Origin: Vogesella fluminis
GTDB taxonomy: Bacteria; Pseudomonadota; Gammaproteobacteria; Burkholderiales; Chromobacteriaceae
NCBI RefSeq assembly: GCF_014652335.1
Contig: NZ_BMYP01000004.1
Span: 54,778 to 118,777, forward strand
Length of the DNA: 64,000 nt
Direction: 5' to 3'
Shown: piece after piece, positions 39,333-49,777 of the stretch
Numbering within the stretch: the stretch's first letter is position 1
Layout of the letters: every line of letters starts with the position of its first letter
Position numbers and translations under genes: made by a program
Notes under the pieces: model-generated
What the model saw: the letters and a program-made list of their open reading frames with translations, nothing else
Told to the model about the DNA's origin: nothing
The model's database searches: none

Positions 39333-40334
39333 ATGACCATCGTGGTGACCGGCGCAGCCGGCTTTATCGGCTCCAACATCGTCAAGGCGCTCAATGCGCG
39401 CGGCGAAACCGACATCATCGCCGTCGACAACCTGACCCGCGGCGACAAGTTCGTCAACCTGGTGGATTGCGAGATCAGCGACTACCTCGACAAGCAGGAC
39501 TTCATCAGCCTGATCGGCAGCGGCGATTTCGACGGCGAGATCCGCGCCATCCTGCATCAGGGTGCCTGCTCGGACACCATGAACCACGACGGCAAGTACA
39601 TGATGGAGAACAACTACCAGTACACACTGGAGCTGTTCGAGTTCTGCCAGGCCGAGGAAATCCCCTTCTTGTACGCGTCCAGCGCCGCTACCTACGGCAA
39701 GGGCAGCGTGTTCAAGGAGGAGCGCCAGCATGAAGGCCCGCTCAACGTCTACGGCTACTCCAAGTTCCTGTTCGACCAGGTGTTGCGTCGCCGCATGAAG
39801 GAGGGCCTCACCGCGCAGGTGGCCGGCTTCCGCTACTTCAACGTCTACGGCCCGCAGGAGCAGCACAAGGGGCGCATGGCCTCGGTGGCGTTCCACAACT
39901 TCAACCAGTACCGCGAATCCGGCAAGGTCAAGCTGTTCGGTAGCTACGACGGTTACGCCGACGGTACCCAGAGCCGCGACTTCGTGTCGGTGGAGGACGT
40001 GGTCAACGTCAACCTGTACTTCCTCGACAATCCGGACAGGAGCGGCATTTTCAACCTCGGCTCCGGCCGCGCGCAGCCGTTCAACGACGTGGCGGTGGCC
40101 ACCGTCAACGCCTGCCGCCGCCACGAAGGCCTGCCTGCACTGACGCTGGCCGAACTGGTGCAGCAGGGCATCCTGGAATACATCGACTTCCCCGACGCGC
40201 TGAAGGGCAAGTACCAGAGCTTCACCCAAGCCGACATCGGCAAGCTGCGTGCCGCCGGCTACAGCGGGCCCATGCTCACCGTGGAGCAGGGCGTCGACCG
40301 CTACGTGGACTGGCTGATCGCGCGCCAGGGCTGA
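39333..40334 (+). CDS. hldD: ADP-L-glycero-D-manno-heptose-6-epimerase
   Basis: HldD (RfaD) epimerises ADP-heptose, the final step before transfer to LPS. The 333-residue short-chain dehydrogenase-like protein has the nucleotide-binding [16 protein letters not shown], the catalytic [10 protein letters not shown] (Tyr-x-x-x-Lys) and [24 protein letters not shown] precedes the ATG. It ends the pyrF-ugd-hldA-DUF924-hldD series and is followed by a terminator. Confidence 0.96.
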   Translation: MTIVVTGAAGFIGSNIVKALNARGETDIIAVDNLTRGDKFVNLVDCEISDYLDKQDFISLIGSGDFDGEIRAILHQGACSDTMNHDGKYMMENNYQYTLELFEFCQAEEIPFLYASSAATYGKGSVFKEERQHEGPLNVYGYSKFLFDQVLRRRMKEGLTAQVAGFRYFNVYGPQEQHKGRMASVAFHNFNQYRESGKVKLFGSYDGYADGTQSRDFVSVEDVVNVNLYFLDNPDRSGIFNLGSGRAQPFNDVAVATVNACRRHEGLPALTLAELVQQGILEYIDFPDALKGKYQSFTQADIGKLRAAGYSGPMLTVEQGVDRYVDWLIARQG

Positions 40335-40357
40335 GCCCCGCGCCTTGCCACCCGCCA

Positions 40358-40385
40358 GCCCCGCTCCTTGGACGGGGCTTTGTTG
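40358..40385 (+). terminator. Terminator after hldD
   Basis: GCCCCG and CGGGGC form a short GC stem with a loop of nine bases, followed by a T-rich stretch. Confidence 0.8.
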
Positions 40386-40392
40386 TTTGTGA

Positions 40393-40421
40393 TTGTCATG
40401 ATGCTGTCACGGTGTTGTCAC
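40393..40421 (+). promoter_or_regulatory. Tandem Pho box (PhoB binding site)
   Basis: Three 7-base direct repeats with exact four-base spacers: TTGTCAT (40393), CTGTCAC (40404) and TTGTCAC (40415). This is the classical 11-base periodic PHO box, CTGTCAT-type, with an extra half-site. TAGTGT at 40432-40437 lies about ten bases downstream, where a PhoB-dependent -10 is expected. It should make the downstream phytase-like gene respond to phosphate limitation. Confidence 0.75.
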
Positions 40422-40430
40422 GACACTGGG

Positions 40431-40530
40431 CTAGTGTAGTGCTGCGTTCTTGATGGAACTTGAAATCAGCTTGAAACCCGCATGGATATTGGTTTTCATA
40501 TGTTTCAAATAGCGTGAAACACTACACTAG
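40431..40530. repeat. 100-bp segment with perfect 10-bp terminal inverted repeats
   Basis: CTAGTGTAGT (40431-40440) and ACTACACTAG (40521-40530) are perfect complements and bound a segment of exactly 100 bases. Just inside the right end GTTTCA-N7-TGAAAC (40502-40520) is another dyad. It could be a pair of operator arms or a tiny inverted-repeat element; no target duplication is seen. Confidence 0.5.
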
Positions 40531-40567
40531 CGTGACGTCTTTCTGACGATGCCGGATGGGATTCTTT

Positions 40568-41938
40568 ATGCGCCGTTCTCTTGCTGTGCTGTTTGCCGGG
40601 CTTGCCTTGCCGGTGCTGGCCGCGCCGTTCACCCTGTTGCCGGTATCGCATCCGGCGGTGGCGGCGGTGGAGCGCTACGAGGTCAGCGCACCGGCGCTGG
40701 CCTATCGCGGTGCCGATGCCGCGGCCTTCGATGGCAACCTGCCGCTGGCGGTGGGCTCGGGGCTGAGCTTCAAGGGCCATGAAAAGGGCAGTGCAGCGCT
40801 GGAGTTCTGGGCGGTGACCGATCGCGGTCCGAATGCCGACTCGCCCGAGGTGCTCAATGGCGGCAAGCGCTACGCCAGCAAGCTGTTTCCGCTGCCGGAC
40901 TTCGTGCCGACGGTGGTGCAGTTGCGCGTATCGCTGGCAGAGGCTGCCAAGGTTGGCCGCATGCTGCCGCTGCGCGAAGCCGGGAGGGCCATCAGCGGCC
41001 GGCCGCTGCCGCAGGGGGCGGTGGGGGCCAGTGGTGAAATCGGGCTTGATGAGAAGCTGCAATCCTTGCCGTATGACCCGCTGGGTCTTGATCCGGAGGG
41101 CATCGCCGCCGACAGGCAGGGCAACCTGTGGCTGGTGGACGAGTATGGCCCGTTTATCGTCCGGGTTGATGCCGCCAGCGGCGAGATCCGGCAGCGCTAC
41201 GCACCCGGCAGCGGCCTGCCGGCCATCCTCGCCGCGCGGCAGCCCAACCGCGGCTTTGAAGGCGTTACCGTGACCCCGTCCGGCAAGGTGGTTGCCATCG
41301 TGCAGAGCACGCTGGATGTCGATGGCCGCACCCGCCACGGCGCGCGCTTCAGCCGCATCGTCGAGCTGGACCCGGCCAGTGGCGCGGTACGCCAGTTCGG
41401 CTATCCGGTGCCGGCACACTTCAGCAAGGCCGGCGACATGAAGCTGGGCGACATCGTGGCACTGTCCGACAGCCGCTTTGCGGTGATCGAGCAGGGCAAG
41501 GACCAGGACAAGCGTATGCACAACGACATCACGCTGATCGACCTTGCCGATGCCACGGCCCTGGGCGGCAAGACGCTGGCAGACGGCCGCGCGCTGGAGT
41601 ATGGCGACGACACGATGCTGGCGGCGGCCGGCATCAGGCTGGCCCGGCGCACGCTGGCGCTGGACCTGCGCGCACTGGGCTGGACGGCGGAAAAGGCAGA
41701 AGGGTTGGCACTGGTGGAGAACAACCAGCTGGCGCTGATCAATGACAACGATTTCGGCATCAGCAGTAAAGTGCAGGGCAGCACGGCCAAGCTGTCGCAG
41801 TTGCAGGTTGCCGCCGGTCGGCTGCAGGACCCGGCGGGGCTGCGCCAGGACGGTGCCCGCATCGCCATCACACCCAGCCGCGAGGCCACCGAACTGTGGC
41901 TGATCACACTGCAGAAGCCGTTGCACGCACTGCCCTGA
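40568..41938 (+). CDS. Secreted esterase-like/phytase-like protein
   Basis: This 456-residue protein has a signal peptide (MRRSLAVLFAGLALPVLAAP) and matches the 'esterase-like activity of phytase' family (COG4222): SGLSFKGHEKGSAALEFWAVTDRGPNAD, DPEGIAADRQGNLWLVDEYGPFIVRVD, and NRGFEGVTVTPSGKVVAIVQS. A beta-propeller fold is expected. With a tandem Pho box upstream, a role in releasing phosphate from organic esters during starvation is likely, but the exact substrate is unknown. ATG 40568 is favoured; ATG 40556 is possible. An exact repeat copy (40949-40960) encodes Lys-Val-Gly-Arg. A strong terminator follows. Confidence 0.85.
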   Translation: MRRSLAVLFAGLALPVLAAPFTLLPVSHPAVAAVERYEVSAPALAYRGADAAAFDGNLPLAVGSGLSFKGHEKGSAALEFWAVTDRGPNADSPEVLNGGKRYASKLFPLPDFVPTVVQLRVSLAEAAKVGRMLPLREAGRAISGRPLPQGAVGASGEIGLDEKLQSLPYDPLGLDPEGIAADRQGNLWLVDEYGPFIVRVDAASGEIRQRYAPGSGLPAILAARQPNRGFEGVTVTPSGKVVAIVQSTLDVDGRTRHGARFSRIVELDPASGAVRQFGYPVPAHFSKAGDMKLGDIVALSDSRFAVIEQGKDQDKRMHNDITLIDLADATALGGKTLADGRALEYGDDTMLAAAGIRLARRTLALDLRALGWTAEKAEGLALVENNQLALINDNDFGISSKVQGSTAKLSQLQVAAGRLQDPAGLRQDGARIAITPSREATELWLITLQKPLHALP

Positions 41939-41958
41939 GCGCCCCCGGCGTGAATGCC

Positions 41959-41990
41959 AAAACCGCACCAGCTGATGGTGCGGTTTTTTG
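41959..41990 (+). terminator. Rho-independent terminator of the phytase-like gene
   Basis: AAAACCGCACCA and TGGTGCGGTTTT form a 12-bp stem with a five-base loop, followed by T residues. Confidence 0.95.
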
Positions 41991-42130
41991 CGGCTGCTGC
42001 ATCCGGTTATATTCAAGGTAGCCGAAATTCCAAAAGCCGTGGCCTGTGCAAGTTGCTGATTTGTATGGTACTTGCCGGGAATGTCATGGCGGGCCTGGCT
42101 GCGGGGCGGCGACAGCGGGGTGCAAGCCGG

Positions 42131-42136
42131 TATAAT
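42131..42136 (+). promoter_or_regulatory. Likely -10 element of cysM
   Basis: A perfect TATAAT lies 21 bases before the cysM start. A clear -35 is not visible; GACAGC at 42111-42116 is the best candidate. Confidence 0.45.
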
Positions 42137-42157
42137 GCGGCGCACTAGGAGACGCCA

Positions 42158-43054
42158 ATGACCCTGCCCGTATTCAAACATCTCGAAGATTTCGTCGGTA
42201 ATACCCCGCTGGTGCGCCTCAAGCGCATGCCGGGCAACAGCAGCAACGTGGTGCTGGTCAAGCTGGAGGGCAACAACCCGGCCGGCTCGGTAAAGGACAG
42301 GCCGGCACTATCGATGATCCGCCACGCCGAGGCGCGCGGCGACATCCGCCCCGGTGATACCCTGATCGAGCCGACCAGCGGCAACACCGGCATCGCGCTG
42401 GCGATGGCCGCGACCATGATGGGCTACCGGATGATCCTGGTGATGCCGGACAACTCCAGCCAGGAGCGTATCGACACCATGCGCGCCTACGGCGCCGAAG
42501 TGATCCTGACGCCGAAGGCGGCATCGATGCCCGGCGCCATCGACGAGGCGCGCCGGCTGCAGGCCGCCGGAGTTGGCCGCATCCTCGACCAGTTTGGCAA
42601 CCCGGACAATCCGCTGGCGCACATTGAGGGCACCGGCCCGGAAATCTGGCGCGACACCGCCGGTACGGTTACCCACTTCGTGTCCAGCATGGGCACCACC
42701 GGCACCATCATGGGCACCAGCACCTACCTCAAGCAGCAGAATCCGGCCATCCGGATCATCGGCGTGCAGCCGCAGCCCGGCAGCCAGATTCCCGGCATCC
42801 GCAGGTGGGAGGACGAATACCTGCCCAGGATCTGCGATTTCTCGCGTATCGACCAGCTAGAACTGGTAGATCAGCAGACCGCCGAGGAAACCGCCCGCAG
42901 CCTGGCGCGTGAGGAGGGCATCCTCGCCGGGCCGTCATCCGGCGGCGCGCTGGCGGTGGCGCTGCGTCTCAACCAGCAGTTGGAAAATGCGGTGATCGTG
43001 TCCATTGTCTGCGACCGCGGTGACCGCTACCTGTCTACCGGCCTGTTTTCCTGA
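42158..43054 (+). CDS. cysM: Cysteine synthase B
   Basis: CysM makes cysteine from O-acetylserine with sulfide or thiosulfate, using pyridoxal phosphate. The 298-residue protein has NTPLVRL, the lysine in NPAGSVKDRPALSMI, and the phosphate-binding SGNTGIALAM. The text VDQQTAEETARSLAREEGILAGPSSGGAL and the compact length fit CysM rather than CysK (KDRPAL instead of KDRIA). AGGAG precedes the ATG. It is followed at 43059-43084 by an inverted pair of the dispersed repeat. Confidence 0.93.
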   Translation: MTLPVFKHLEDFVGNTPLVRLKRMPGNSSNVVLVKLEGNNPAGSVKDRPALSMIRHAEARGDIRPGDTLIEPTSGNTGIALAMAATMMGYRMILVMPDNSSQERIDTMRAYGAEVILTPKAASMPGAIDEARRLQAAGVGRILDQFGNPDNPLAHIEGTGPEIWRDTAGTVTHFVSSMGTTGTIMGTSTYLKQQNPAIRIIGVQPQPGSQIPGIRRWEDEYLPRICDFSRIDQLELVDQQTAEETARSLAREEGILAGPSSGGALAVALRLNQQLENAVIVSIVCDRGDRYLSTGLFS

Positions 43055-43058
43055 GCCA

Positions 43059-43084
43059 ACGTTGGCCGCATGCTGCGGCCAACC
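43059..43084. repeat. Dispersed repeat, inverted mixed-form pair between cysM and zapE
   Basis: A reversed G-form copy (AACGTTGGCCGCA, 43058-43070) faces a C-form copy (TGCGGCCAACC, 43074-43084) across a three-base TGC. A ten-base stem forms. There is no T-run. Confidence 0.85.
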
Positions 43085-43100
43085 CTGAAGCGGAACGATT

Positions 43101-44258
43101 ATGGCGCAGCATGTTTTCTCGCCGTCGGCGGACGGCCCGATCAGCCCCAAAGCCTGGTACCAGGATGTCAGCCGGCAGCCCGGCTTCATCCATGATGCCG
43201 CCCAGGCGGCCGCCATTGAGCGGCTGGACGAACTGTGGCAGGCGCTGCTGGAGTTCAAGGACAAGCGCAACCGTTTTCTCGGCCGCAGCCTGAGGAGTCC
43301 CGAGGTGCCGCGCGGGCTGTATTTCTGGGGTGGCGTCGGCCGTGGCAAGAGTTTCCTGATGGATGCCTTTTTCGGCTGCGTCCCCTATACCCGCAAGCGC
43401 CGCGTGCACTTCCACCATTTCATGGCAGAGATACACAAGCAGCTGCGCACGGTATCGAGCGAGGCCGACCCGCTGAAAACGGTGGCGGCACGCATCGCCC
43501 GCGATGTGCGCCTGCTATGCTTTGACGAATTCCACGTCAGCGACATTGCCGACGCCATGATCCTCGGCCGCCTGTTCACCGAGCTGTTCGGCCACGGCAT
43601 CATCTGCGTGATGACATCCAACTACCCGCCGGACAAGCTGTATCCGAACGGCCTGATGCGCAGCAACTTCCTGCCCACCATCGAGCTGCTGAAGGCCAAC
43701 CTGGATGTGTTGAATGTGGACGGCGGCAACGACTACCGGCTGCGCGAGTTGACGCGCGAGCCGCTTTTCCACGTGCCGGCCGACGTCGTCGCCGAGCAGA
43801 AGATGACCGCCATGTTCGAGCGGCTGGCCGGTGCCTCCAGCGAGCTGGAGCACTCGCTGACGGTGCTGGGCCGCGATATTCCGCTCAAGCGCCACGTCCC
43901 GGGGGTGATCTGGTTCGATTTTCGCGCCATCTGCGACGGCCCGCGGGCGCAGACCGACTACCTGGAAATCGCCAGCGAATACCATACCGTGTTCGTGTCC
44001 GGCATTCCGCAGCTGGCGGTACGCGACGCGTCGATGGCGCGGCGCTTCACCTGGCTGGTGGACGTGTTCTACGACCACCGCGTCAAGCTGGTGGCATCCT
44101 GCGCGGTGGCGCCGGAGCTGATCTACACCGAAGGACCGCAGGCCAGCGAGTTTTTCCGCACCGCCAGCCGCCTCACCGAGATGCAGTCGCGCACCTATCT
44201 GGAACTGCCGCACCTGGTAGACGACTTCAAGATCGCCGACGGCATTACCGAGACCTGA
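43101..44258 (+). CDS. zapE: Cell division protein ZapE (AFG1-like ATPase)
   Basis: This 385-residue P-loop ATPase of the AFG1 family acts at the septum late in division in E. coli. Walker A is GGVGRGKSFLMDAFF; Walker B is LLCFDEFHVSDIADAMIL; ICVMTSNYPPDKLYPNGL is the sensor 1 region. LYFWGGVGRGKS and RRFTWLVDVFYDHRVKL are family signatures. It is transcribed alone and ends at the strong hairpin shared with the convergent SPOR gene. Confidence 0.93.
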   Translation: MAQHVFSPSADGPISPKAWYQDVSRQPGFIHDAAQAAAIERLDELWQALLEFKDKRNRFLGRSLRSPEVPRGLYFWGGVGRGKSFLMDAFFGCVPYTRKRRVHFHHFMAEIHKQLRTVSSEADPLKTVAARIARDVRLLCFDEFHVSDIADAMILGRLFTELFGHGIICVMTSNYPPDKLYPNGLMRSNFLPTIELLKANLDVLNVDGGNDYRLRELTREPLFHVPADVVAEQKMTAMFERLAGASSELEHSLTVLGRDIPLKRHVPGVIWFDFRAICDGPRAQTDYLEIASEYHTVFVSGIPQLAVRDASMARRFTWLVDVFYDHRVKLVASCAVAPELIYTEGPQASEFFRTASRLTEMQSRTYLELPHLVDDFKIADGITET

Positions 44259-44282
44259 GCCGCAGTTGCCGCGTGCCATGAA

Positions 44283-44316
44283 AAAAGGTTGGCCGCAGTG
44301 TTGCGGCCAACCTTTT
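44283..44316. terminator. Bidirectional terminator built from an inverted pair of the dispersed repeat
   Basis: AAAAGGTTGGCCGCA and TGCGGCCAACCTTTT form a perfect 15-bp stem with a GTGT loop between the convergent zapE and SPOR genes. T runs on both strands make it a bidirectional terminator. This is exactly the way uptake sequences serve as terminators in Neisseria and Haemophilus. Confidence 0.92.
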
Positions 44317-44337
44317 GTTTGTCTGGCAAGTGAGCGG

Positions 44338-45153
44338 TTAGTGCTGGCCGGCCGGAATCAGCAGCGGCTGGTAGCCGAGGGCGCGCAAGCGCTGCATCGC
44401 TTCTTCTGCCTCGGCACGGGTGCGGAACGGGCCCAGCTGGACGCGGGTTTCGGTGCGCGCGGTAATGCCGTGTCTTTTCAGGTCGGTCACCAGCTTCTCG
44501 GCATTGTCCGGGCTGGAGAACAGGCCCAGCTGTACCTGGTAACCGAAGGAGCTGCCTTGCGGGGCGATGCCGGGGGGGGGCAGGCGCGGCAGTACGGGTG
44601 GTTTTTCGGCCAGTGGCACGCGGATGGCGGGTGCGGCGGTAGTAATGGCCGGTGCCGGAGTGGCGCGGTCGCGGCGTGGTGGCATGCTGCGCGGTGGCTC
44701 GGTCGTGCTGCTGCTCTTGGCGGTGCTGTCCGGTAGTGCTTTGCTGCTGGCGACGGCCGGCGTGCGCGGCTGGGGCACCTGGATCTGCGGCGGGCTGAGA
44801 GGGGTAGCGGCTGCCGGGCTGCCGGGTAGCGGTGCCAGCGGCGAGCTGCCGGCGGTGGTGCCGGAGGCCGGCTCACTGGCGCTGACGGCACTGGCGTCCA
44901 GTGGCGCGCTGCTGTCGATGGCACTGAGGCTCAGCGAGGCGCTGTCGCTGCTGTCTTTCTGGATGATGCGGCCGGAGCTGATCGGGGTGCTGGTCGGAGT
45001 CGGTGGGGTTGCCGGCGTATTGAAACTGTCGATGACCGGTATCGCCGCCAGTGCCACCAGAACCAGGCCGCTGGCAATCGCAATCCGTTTCTTGATCTGG
45101 GGCGACAGCCCGCTGTCGCCGCCGGGGGCGCGCTGTTGTGGCGTTGGATTCAT
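44338..45153 (-). CDS. SPOR domain protein with proline/serine-rich linker and C9 tract
   Basis: This 271-residue protein is laid out as a short cytoplasmic start, one membrane helix (IAIASGLVLVALAAIPVI), a long Pro/Ser/Thr/Ala-rich periplasmic linker (about 45-195), and a C-terminal SPOR domain (GYQVQLGLFSSPDNAEKLVTDLKRHGITARTETRVQLGPFRTRAEAEEAMQRLRALGYQ). SPOR domains bind denuded septal peptidoglycan, so this is a division-site protein of the DedD/FtsN type. A run of nine C residues on the coding strand (44572-44580) lies just before the SPOR domain and encodes Pro-Pro-Pro. It converges with zapE, itself a division gene. Confidence 0.9.
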   Translation of the reverse strand: MNPTPQQRAPGGDSGLSPQIKKRIAIASGLVLVALAAIPVIDSFNTPATPPTPTSTPISSGRIIQKDSSDSASLSLSAIDSSAPLDASAVSASEPASGTTAGSSPLAPLPGSPAAATPLSPPQIQVPQPRTPAVASSKALPDSTAKSSSTTEPPRSMPPRRDRATPAPAITTAAPAIRVPLAEKPPVLPRLPPPGIAPQGSSFGYQVQLGLFSSPDNAEKLVTDLKRHGITARTETRVQLGPFRTRAEAEEAMQRLRALGYQPLLIPAGQH

Positions 45154-45288
45154 CTCGGTTTACATTCTGTACAGCAAACGCTGGTGAACACTGCTAAAAT
45201 AACGGGTTCCTCAAAATTGGGTGACCCGTCAGGCCGGAAAACGGCTTGGCAAGTGTAACCATTTCGCTTGTAAACAGGGAGAATTTAT

Positions 45289-45714
45289 ATGGCAATCGAA
45301 CGTACTCTTTCCATCATCAAACCGGATGCAGTTGCCAAGAACGTTATCGGCAAGATCTACGACCGTTTCGAATCCGCCGGCCTGAAAGTCGTGGCCGCCA
45401 AGCTGAAACAACTGTCGCGCGCCGAAGCCGAAGGCTTCTACGCCGTGCACAAAGAGCGTCCTTTCTTCAACGACCTGGTGAGCTTCATGATCTCCGGTCC
45501 GGTGATGATCCAGGCGCTGGAAGGCGAGAACGCCGTCCTGAAAAACCGCGAACTGATGGGTGCGACCGATCCGAAGAAGGCCGACGCCGGCACCATCCGC
45601 GCCGATTTCGCCGATTCCATCGATGCCAATGCCGTTCACGGCTCCGACAGCCTCGAAAATGCCGCGATCGAAGTCGCCTACTTCTTCGCCGCGACCGAGA
45701 TCTGCGCACGCTAA
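45289..45714 (+). CDS. ndk: Nucleoside diphosphate kinase
   Basis: This 141-residue enzyme balances nucleoside triphosphate pools. It starts [19 protein letters not shown] and has the catalytic histidine in [17 protein letters not shown] precedes the ATG. TAAAAT at 45195-45200 may be its -10. It starts the long ndk-rlmN-pilW-rodZ-ispG-hisS series found in many beta- and gammaproteobacteria. Confidence 0.97.
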   Translation: MAIERTLSIIKPDAVAKNVIGKIYDRFESAGLKVVAAKLKQLSRAEAEGFYAVHKERPFFNDLVSFMISGPVMIQALEGENAVLKNRELMGATDPKKADAGTIRADFADSIDANAVHGSDSLENAAIEVAYFFAATEICAR

Positions 45715-45763
45715 GCTGTACCCGGCGGCTGCTTTGCGGCGGCCGCCATTTCCAGAGATTGCC

Positions 45764-46854
<1,091 letters not shown>

Positions 46855-46858
<4 letters not shown>

Positions 46859-47595
46859 AGCGAACCCGTGTCGTCATCCTGTTGGCCGCCCTGCTGGCCA
46901 GTACGCTGACATTCGCCGACGGCGCTACCCCGCGCGAGCTGGCACAGACACGGGCCCTGTTGGCAATCGAGTACATGAAGATCGGCAACATGCGCGTGGC
47001 GCTGGAAAACGCCGATCAGTCCATCAAGTTTGATCCTACCTTTCAGGCCGGCTACCTCGCCCGCGCCCTGATCTACATGCAGCTGGGGGTCGATGCCGAG
47101 GCGGAAGCCGCCTTCAATCGCGCGCTGAAGCTGGATGCGAGCAACCCCGAGGTCAACAATAATTTCGGCTGGTACCTGTGCAGCCGCGGCCGTTACGAAG
47201 AGGCGATCACGCGCTTCGATCGCGCGCTGGCCGACCCGCTGTACCAGTCGCCGCAATCGGCGATGGTGAACAAGGCGGCCTGCCTGGTGCGCATGGACCA
47301 GCGCCCGCTGGCCAACCAGTGGCTGCTGGCCGCGCTGCGCCGGGCGCCGAATGACGGCGCCGCGTTGCGCGAACTGCTGAACTTGTCTTTGTTGGATAAA
47401 AATGTCACGCTGGCGACCTTTTATTACGAACGCCTGAAGTTTGACGAGCGTCGCATGTCGCCAGCGGAATTGATGATGGGGATTCGTCTGGCACGTTTAA
47501 AACAGGATCGGGCGATGGAGACACGCCTGGCCGATTATCTGAAAACGCGTTTTCCCGACACCGGGGAAGCCCAGATGTTGCTTAGCGGAAACTGA
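46855..47595 (+). CDS. pilW: Type IV pilus biogenesis/stability protein PilW (PilF)
   Basis: This 246-residue secreted TPR protein helps the outer-membrane secretin assemble and stabilises type IV pili. The signal peptide is [23 protein letters not shown] repeats follow ([52 protein letters not shown]). Most homologues are lipoproteins, but no lipobox cysteine is visible here. The position between rlmN and rodZ is the standard one. Type IV pili are also the DNA-import machine in naturally competent Neisseriales, which makes this gene relevant to the repeat described in the findings. Confidence 0.88.
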
Positions 47596-47600
47596 AAAGC

Positions 47601-48440
47601 ATGGAAGCGGATAACCAACAACAAGACAGCACTGCCGTGGCTATCGGGCAGGAGTTGCGTGCTGCCCGAGAGGGCAAGGGCCTGAGCATTGGCGAGGTGG
47701 CCGATCGCCTGAAACTGTCGGTCAAGCAGCTGAACGCCATCGAGCGCGGCGATTTCGCCAGCCTGCCGGGGGCGACCTTTGCCCGCGGCTTCGTGCGCAG
47801 TTACGCCCGTTACATGGAAGTGGATGCCGATGCGCTGGTGGCGCGTCTGGACCAGTGCGTGCCGCTGGATACGCCGCCGGCGGCGCTGGTACCGGTGAAC
47901 GAGGAGCCGGCCAAGGCCTCGCTGGCCTTGCCACTGTCGCTGGGGGCGCTGCTGGTGATTGCCGGCGGCTGGTTCCTGCTGCCGGGCGCCGCCGAGCCGG
48001 AGGTGCAGTCCTCGGTGCCGCTGGCCCTGGTGCCGACGGTGGCCGATCCCGACGCCAGCGCCATGCAGCCGACGACCTCCGATGTGGTGGCGGTCACGCC
48101 ACCGCTGGTGGCTGCATCGGCGCCGCAGCCGGCCGCACCGGCGGTGACGGCGCCGGTCGCCGTGGCGGCCTCGGCGCCAAGTGCCGCCGCGCCGGTCGCC
48201 GGGCAGGGGCGCATCGAATTGCGCGTGCGCCAGGAGGCCTGGGTGTCGATCACCGATGCCGACGGCAAGAAACTGGTGTACGCCACGCTGGCCGCCAACG
48301 ACAGCCGCCAGCTACAGGGCCGGCCGCCATTCCGCGTGGTGATCGGCAATGCGGCCAACGCCGAGCTGGCCTATAACGGCCAGCCGGTCGATCTGGCCGG
48401 CAAGATTCGCGGGACTACCGCCAAACTGGAATTGAACTAA
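47601..48440 (+). CDS. rodZ: RodZ-like helix-turn-helix membrane protein
   Basis: This 279-residue protein of the RodZ family has an N-terminal Xre-type HTH ([61 protein letters not shown]). A membrane helix ([18 protein letters not shown]), an Ala/Pro-rich linker and a C-terminal DUF4115 domain ([22 protein letters not shown]) follow. RodZ links MreB filaments to the membrane and cell shape. It sits between pilW and ispG as in other proteobacteria. Confidence 0.9.
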   Translation: MEADNQQQDSTAVAIGQELRAAREGKGLSIGEVADRLKLSVKQLNAIERGDFASLPGATFARGFVRSYARYMEVDADALVARLDQCVPLDTPPAALVPVNEEPAKASLALPLSLGALLVIAGGWFLLPGAAEPEVQSSVPLALVPTVADPDASAMQPTTSDVVAVTPPLVAASAPQPAAPAVTAPVAVAASAPSAAAPVAGQGRIELRVRQEAWVSITDADGKKLVYATLAANDSRQLQGRPPFRVVIGNAANAELAYNGQPVDLAGKIRGTTAKLELN

Positions 48441-48447
48441 CACGCAG

Positions 48448-49722
48448 ATGGACGCAACGATCAAACGTCGTCAAACCCGTCAGGTGGCCATCGGCCACGT
48501 GATGGTAGGTTCCGCGCACCCGGTGATGGTGCAGTCGATGACCAATACCGACACCGCCGACGCCGCTGCCACCGCGCAGCAGGTACAGTCACTGGCGCAG
48601 GCCGGCTCCGAGGTGGTGCGCATTACCGTCAACAGCCCGGAGGCCGCCGCCCGCGTGGCGGAAATCCGCCAGCGGCTGGACGACTTCGGGTGCGACGTGC
48701 CGCTGGTCGGCGATTTCCATTTCAACGGCGACCGTCTGCTGAAAGACTATCCGGACTGCGCGCGTGCGCTGGCCAAGTACCGCATCAATCCCGGCAATGT
48801 CGGCAAGGGAGCCAAGGGCGACGACAAGTTCGCGTTCATGATCCGCACCGCGATTGAGTACGACAAGCCGGTACGCATCGGCGTCAACTGGGGCAGCCTG
48901 GACCAGGCGCTGCTGGCACGAATGCTGGACGCGAATAATCATGCGGCCAACCCCAAGGCGCTGGACGTGGTGATGCGCGAGGCGTTGATCGTGTCGGCGC
49001 TGGAATCGGCTGACAAGGCAATGGAGCTGGGCCTGCCGGCCGATCACATCCTGTTGTCGTGCAAGGTCAGCAACGTGCAGGACCTGATCACCGTGTATCG
49101 CGATCTGGGCAGCCGCTGCGATTTCCCGCTGCACCTGGGCCTGACCGAGGCCGGCATGGGCAGTAAGGGCATCGTCGCCTCCAGCGCCGCATTGGCGGTG
49201 CTGCTGCAGGAAGGCATCGGCGACACCATCCGCATCTCGCTGACCCCGCAACCGGGCGAGGCACGCACCAAGGAAGTGGTGGTGGCGCAGGAGCTGCTGC
49301 AGACCATGGGTCTGCGCTCGTTCACGCCGCTGGTCACCGCCTGTCCCGGCTGTGGCCGCACAACCAGCACCTTTTTCCAGGAGCTGGCGGACAGCATCCA
49401 GACCTACCTGCGCGAGCAGATGCCGATCTGGCGTCTGCAGTATCCGGGGGTGGAAGACATGAAGGTGGCGGTGATGGGCTGTGTGGTCAACGGCCCGGGC
49501 GAGTCCAAGCTGGCCGACATCGGCATCAGCCTGCCCGGTACCGGCGAGGTGCCGGTGGCGCCGGTCTACGTCGACGGCCACAAAAACGTGACGCTGAAGG
49601 GCGATCATATCGCGCAGGAATTCCGCGCCATCGTTGAGAACTACGTGCAGACCCGTTACGGCGAGGGTGGTGCCAAGCGTCGCGAAGTGGTGGCGCGCAC
49701 CATCCCGATCAAGTCCATGTAG
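48448..49722 (+). CDS. ispG: 4-hydroxy-3-methylbut-2-enyl diphosphate synthase
   Basis: IspG (GcpE) is an iron-sulfur enzyme of the MEP isoprenoid pathway. The 424-residue protein has [45 protein letters not shown], and the cluster cysteines in TACPGCGRT and [12 protein letters not shown]. It matches the two-domain bacterial type, slightly long as usual in betaproteobacteria. It begins seven bases after rodZ. A near copy of the dispersed repeat (48943-48952) lies inside. Confidence 0.95.
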   Translation: MDATIKRRQTRQVAIGHVMVGSAHPVMVQSMTNTDTADAAATAQQVQSLAQAGSEVVRITVNSPEAAARVAEIRQRLDDFGCDVPLVGDFHFNGDRLLKDYPDCARALAKYRINPGNVGKGAKGDDKFAFMIRTAIEYDKPVRIGVNWGSLDQALLARMLDANNHAANPKALDVVMREALIVSALESADKAMELGLPADHILLSCKVSNVQDLITVYRDLGSRCDFPLHLGLTEAGMGSKGIVASSAALAVLLQEGIGDTIRISLTPQPGEARTKEVVVAQELLQTMGLRSFTPLVTACPGCGRTTSTFFQELADSIQTYLREQMPIWRLQYPGVEDMKVAVMGCVVNGPGESKLADIGISLPGTGEVPVAPVYVDGHKNVTLKGDHIAQEFRAIVENYVQTRYGEGGAKRREVVARTIPIKSM

Positions 49723-49777
49723 GGCTTGCGGCCAACTTTTAGAATCGAATCCACGGAATTTCGGAAGAACAATCGTA

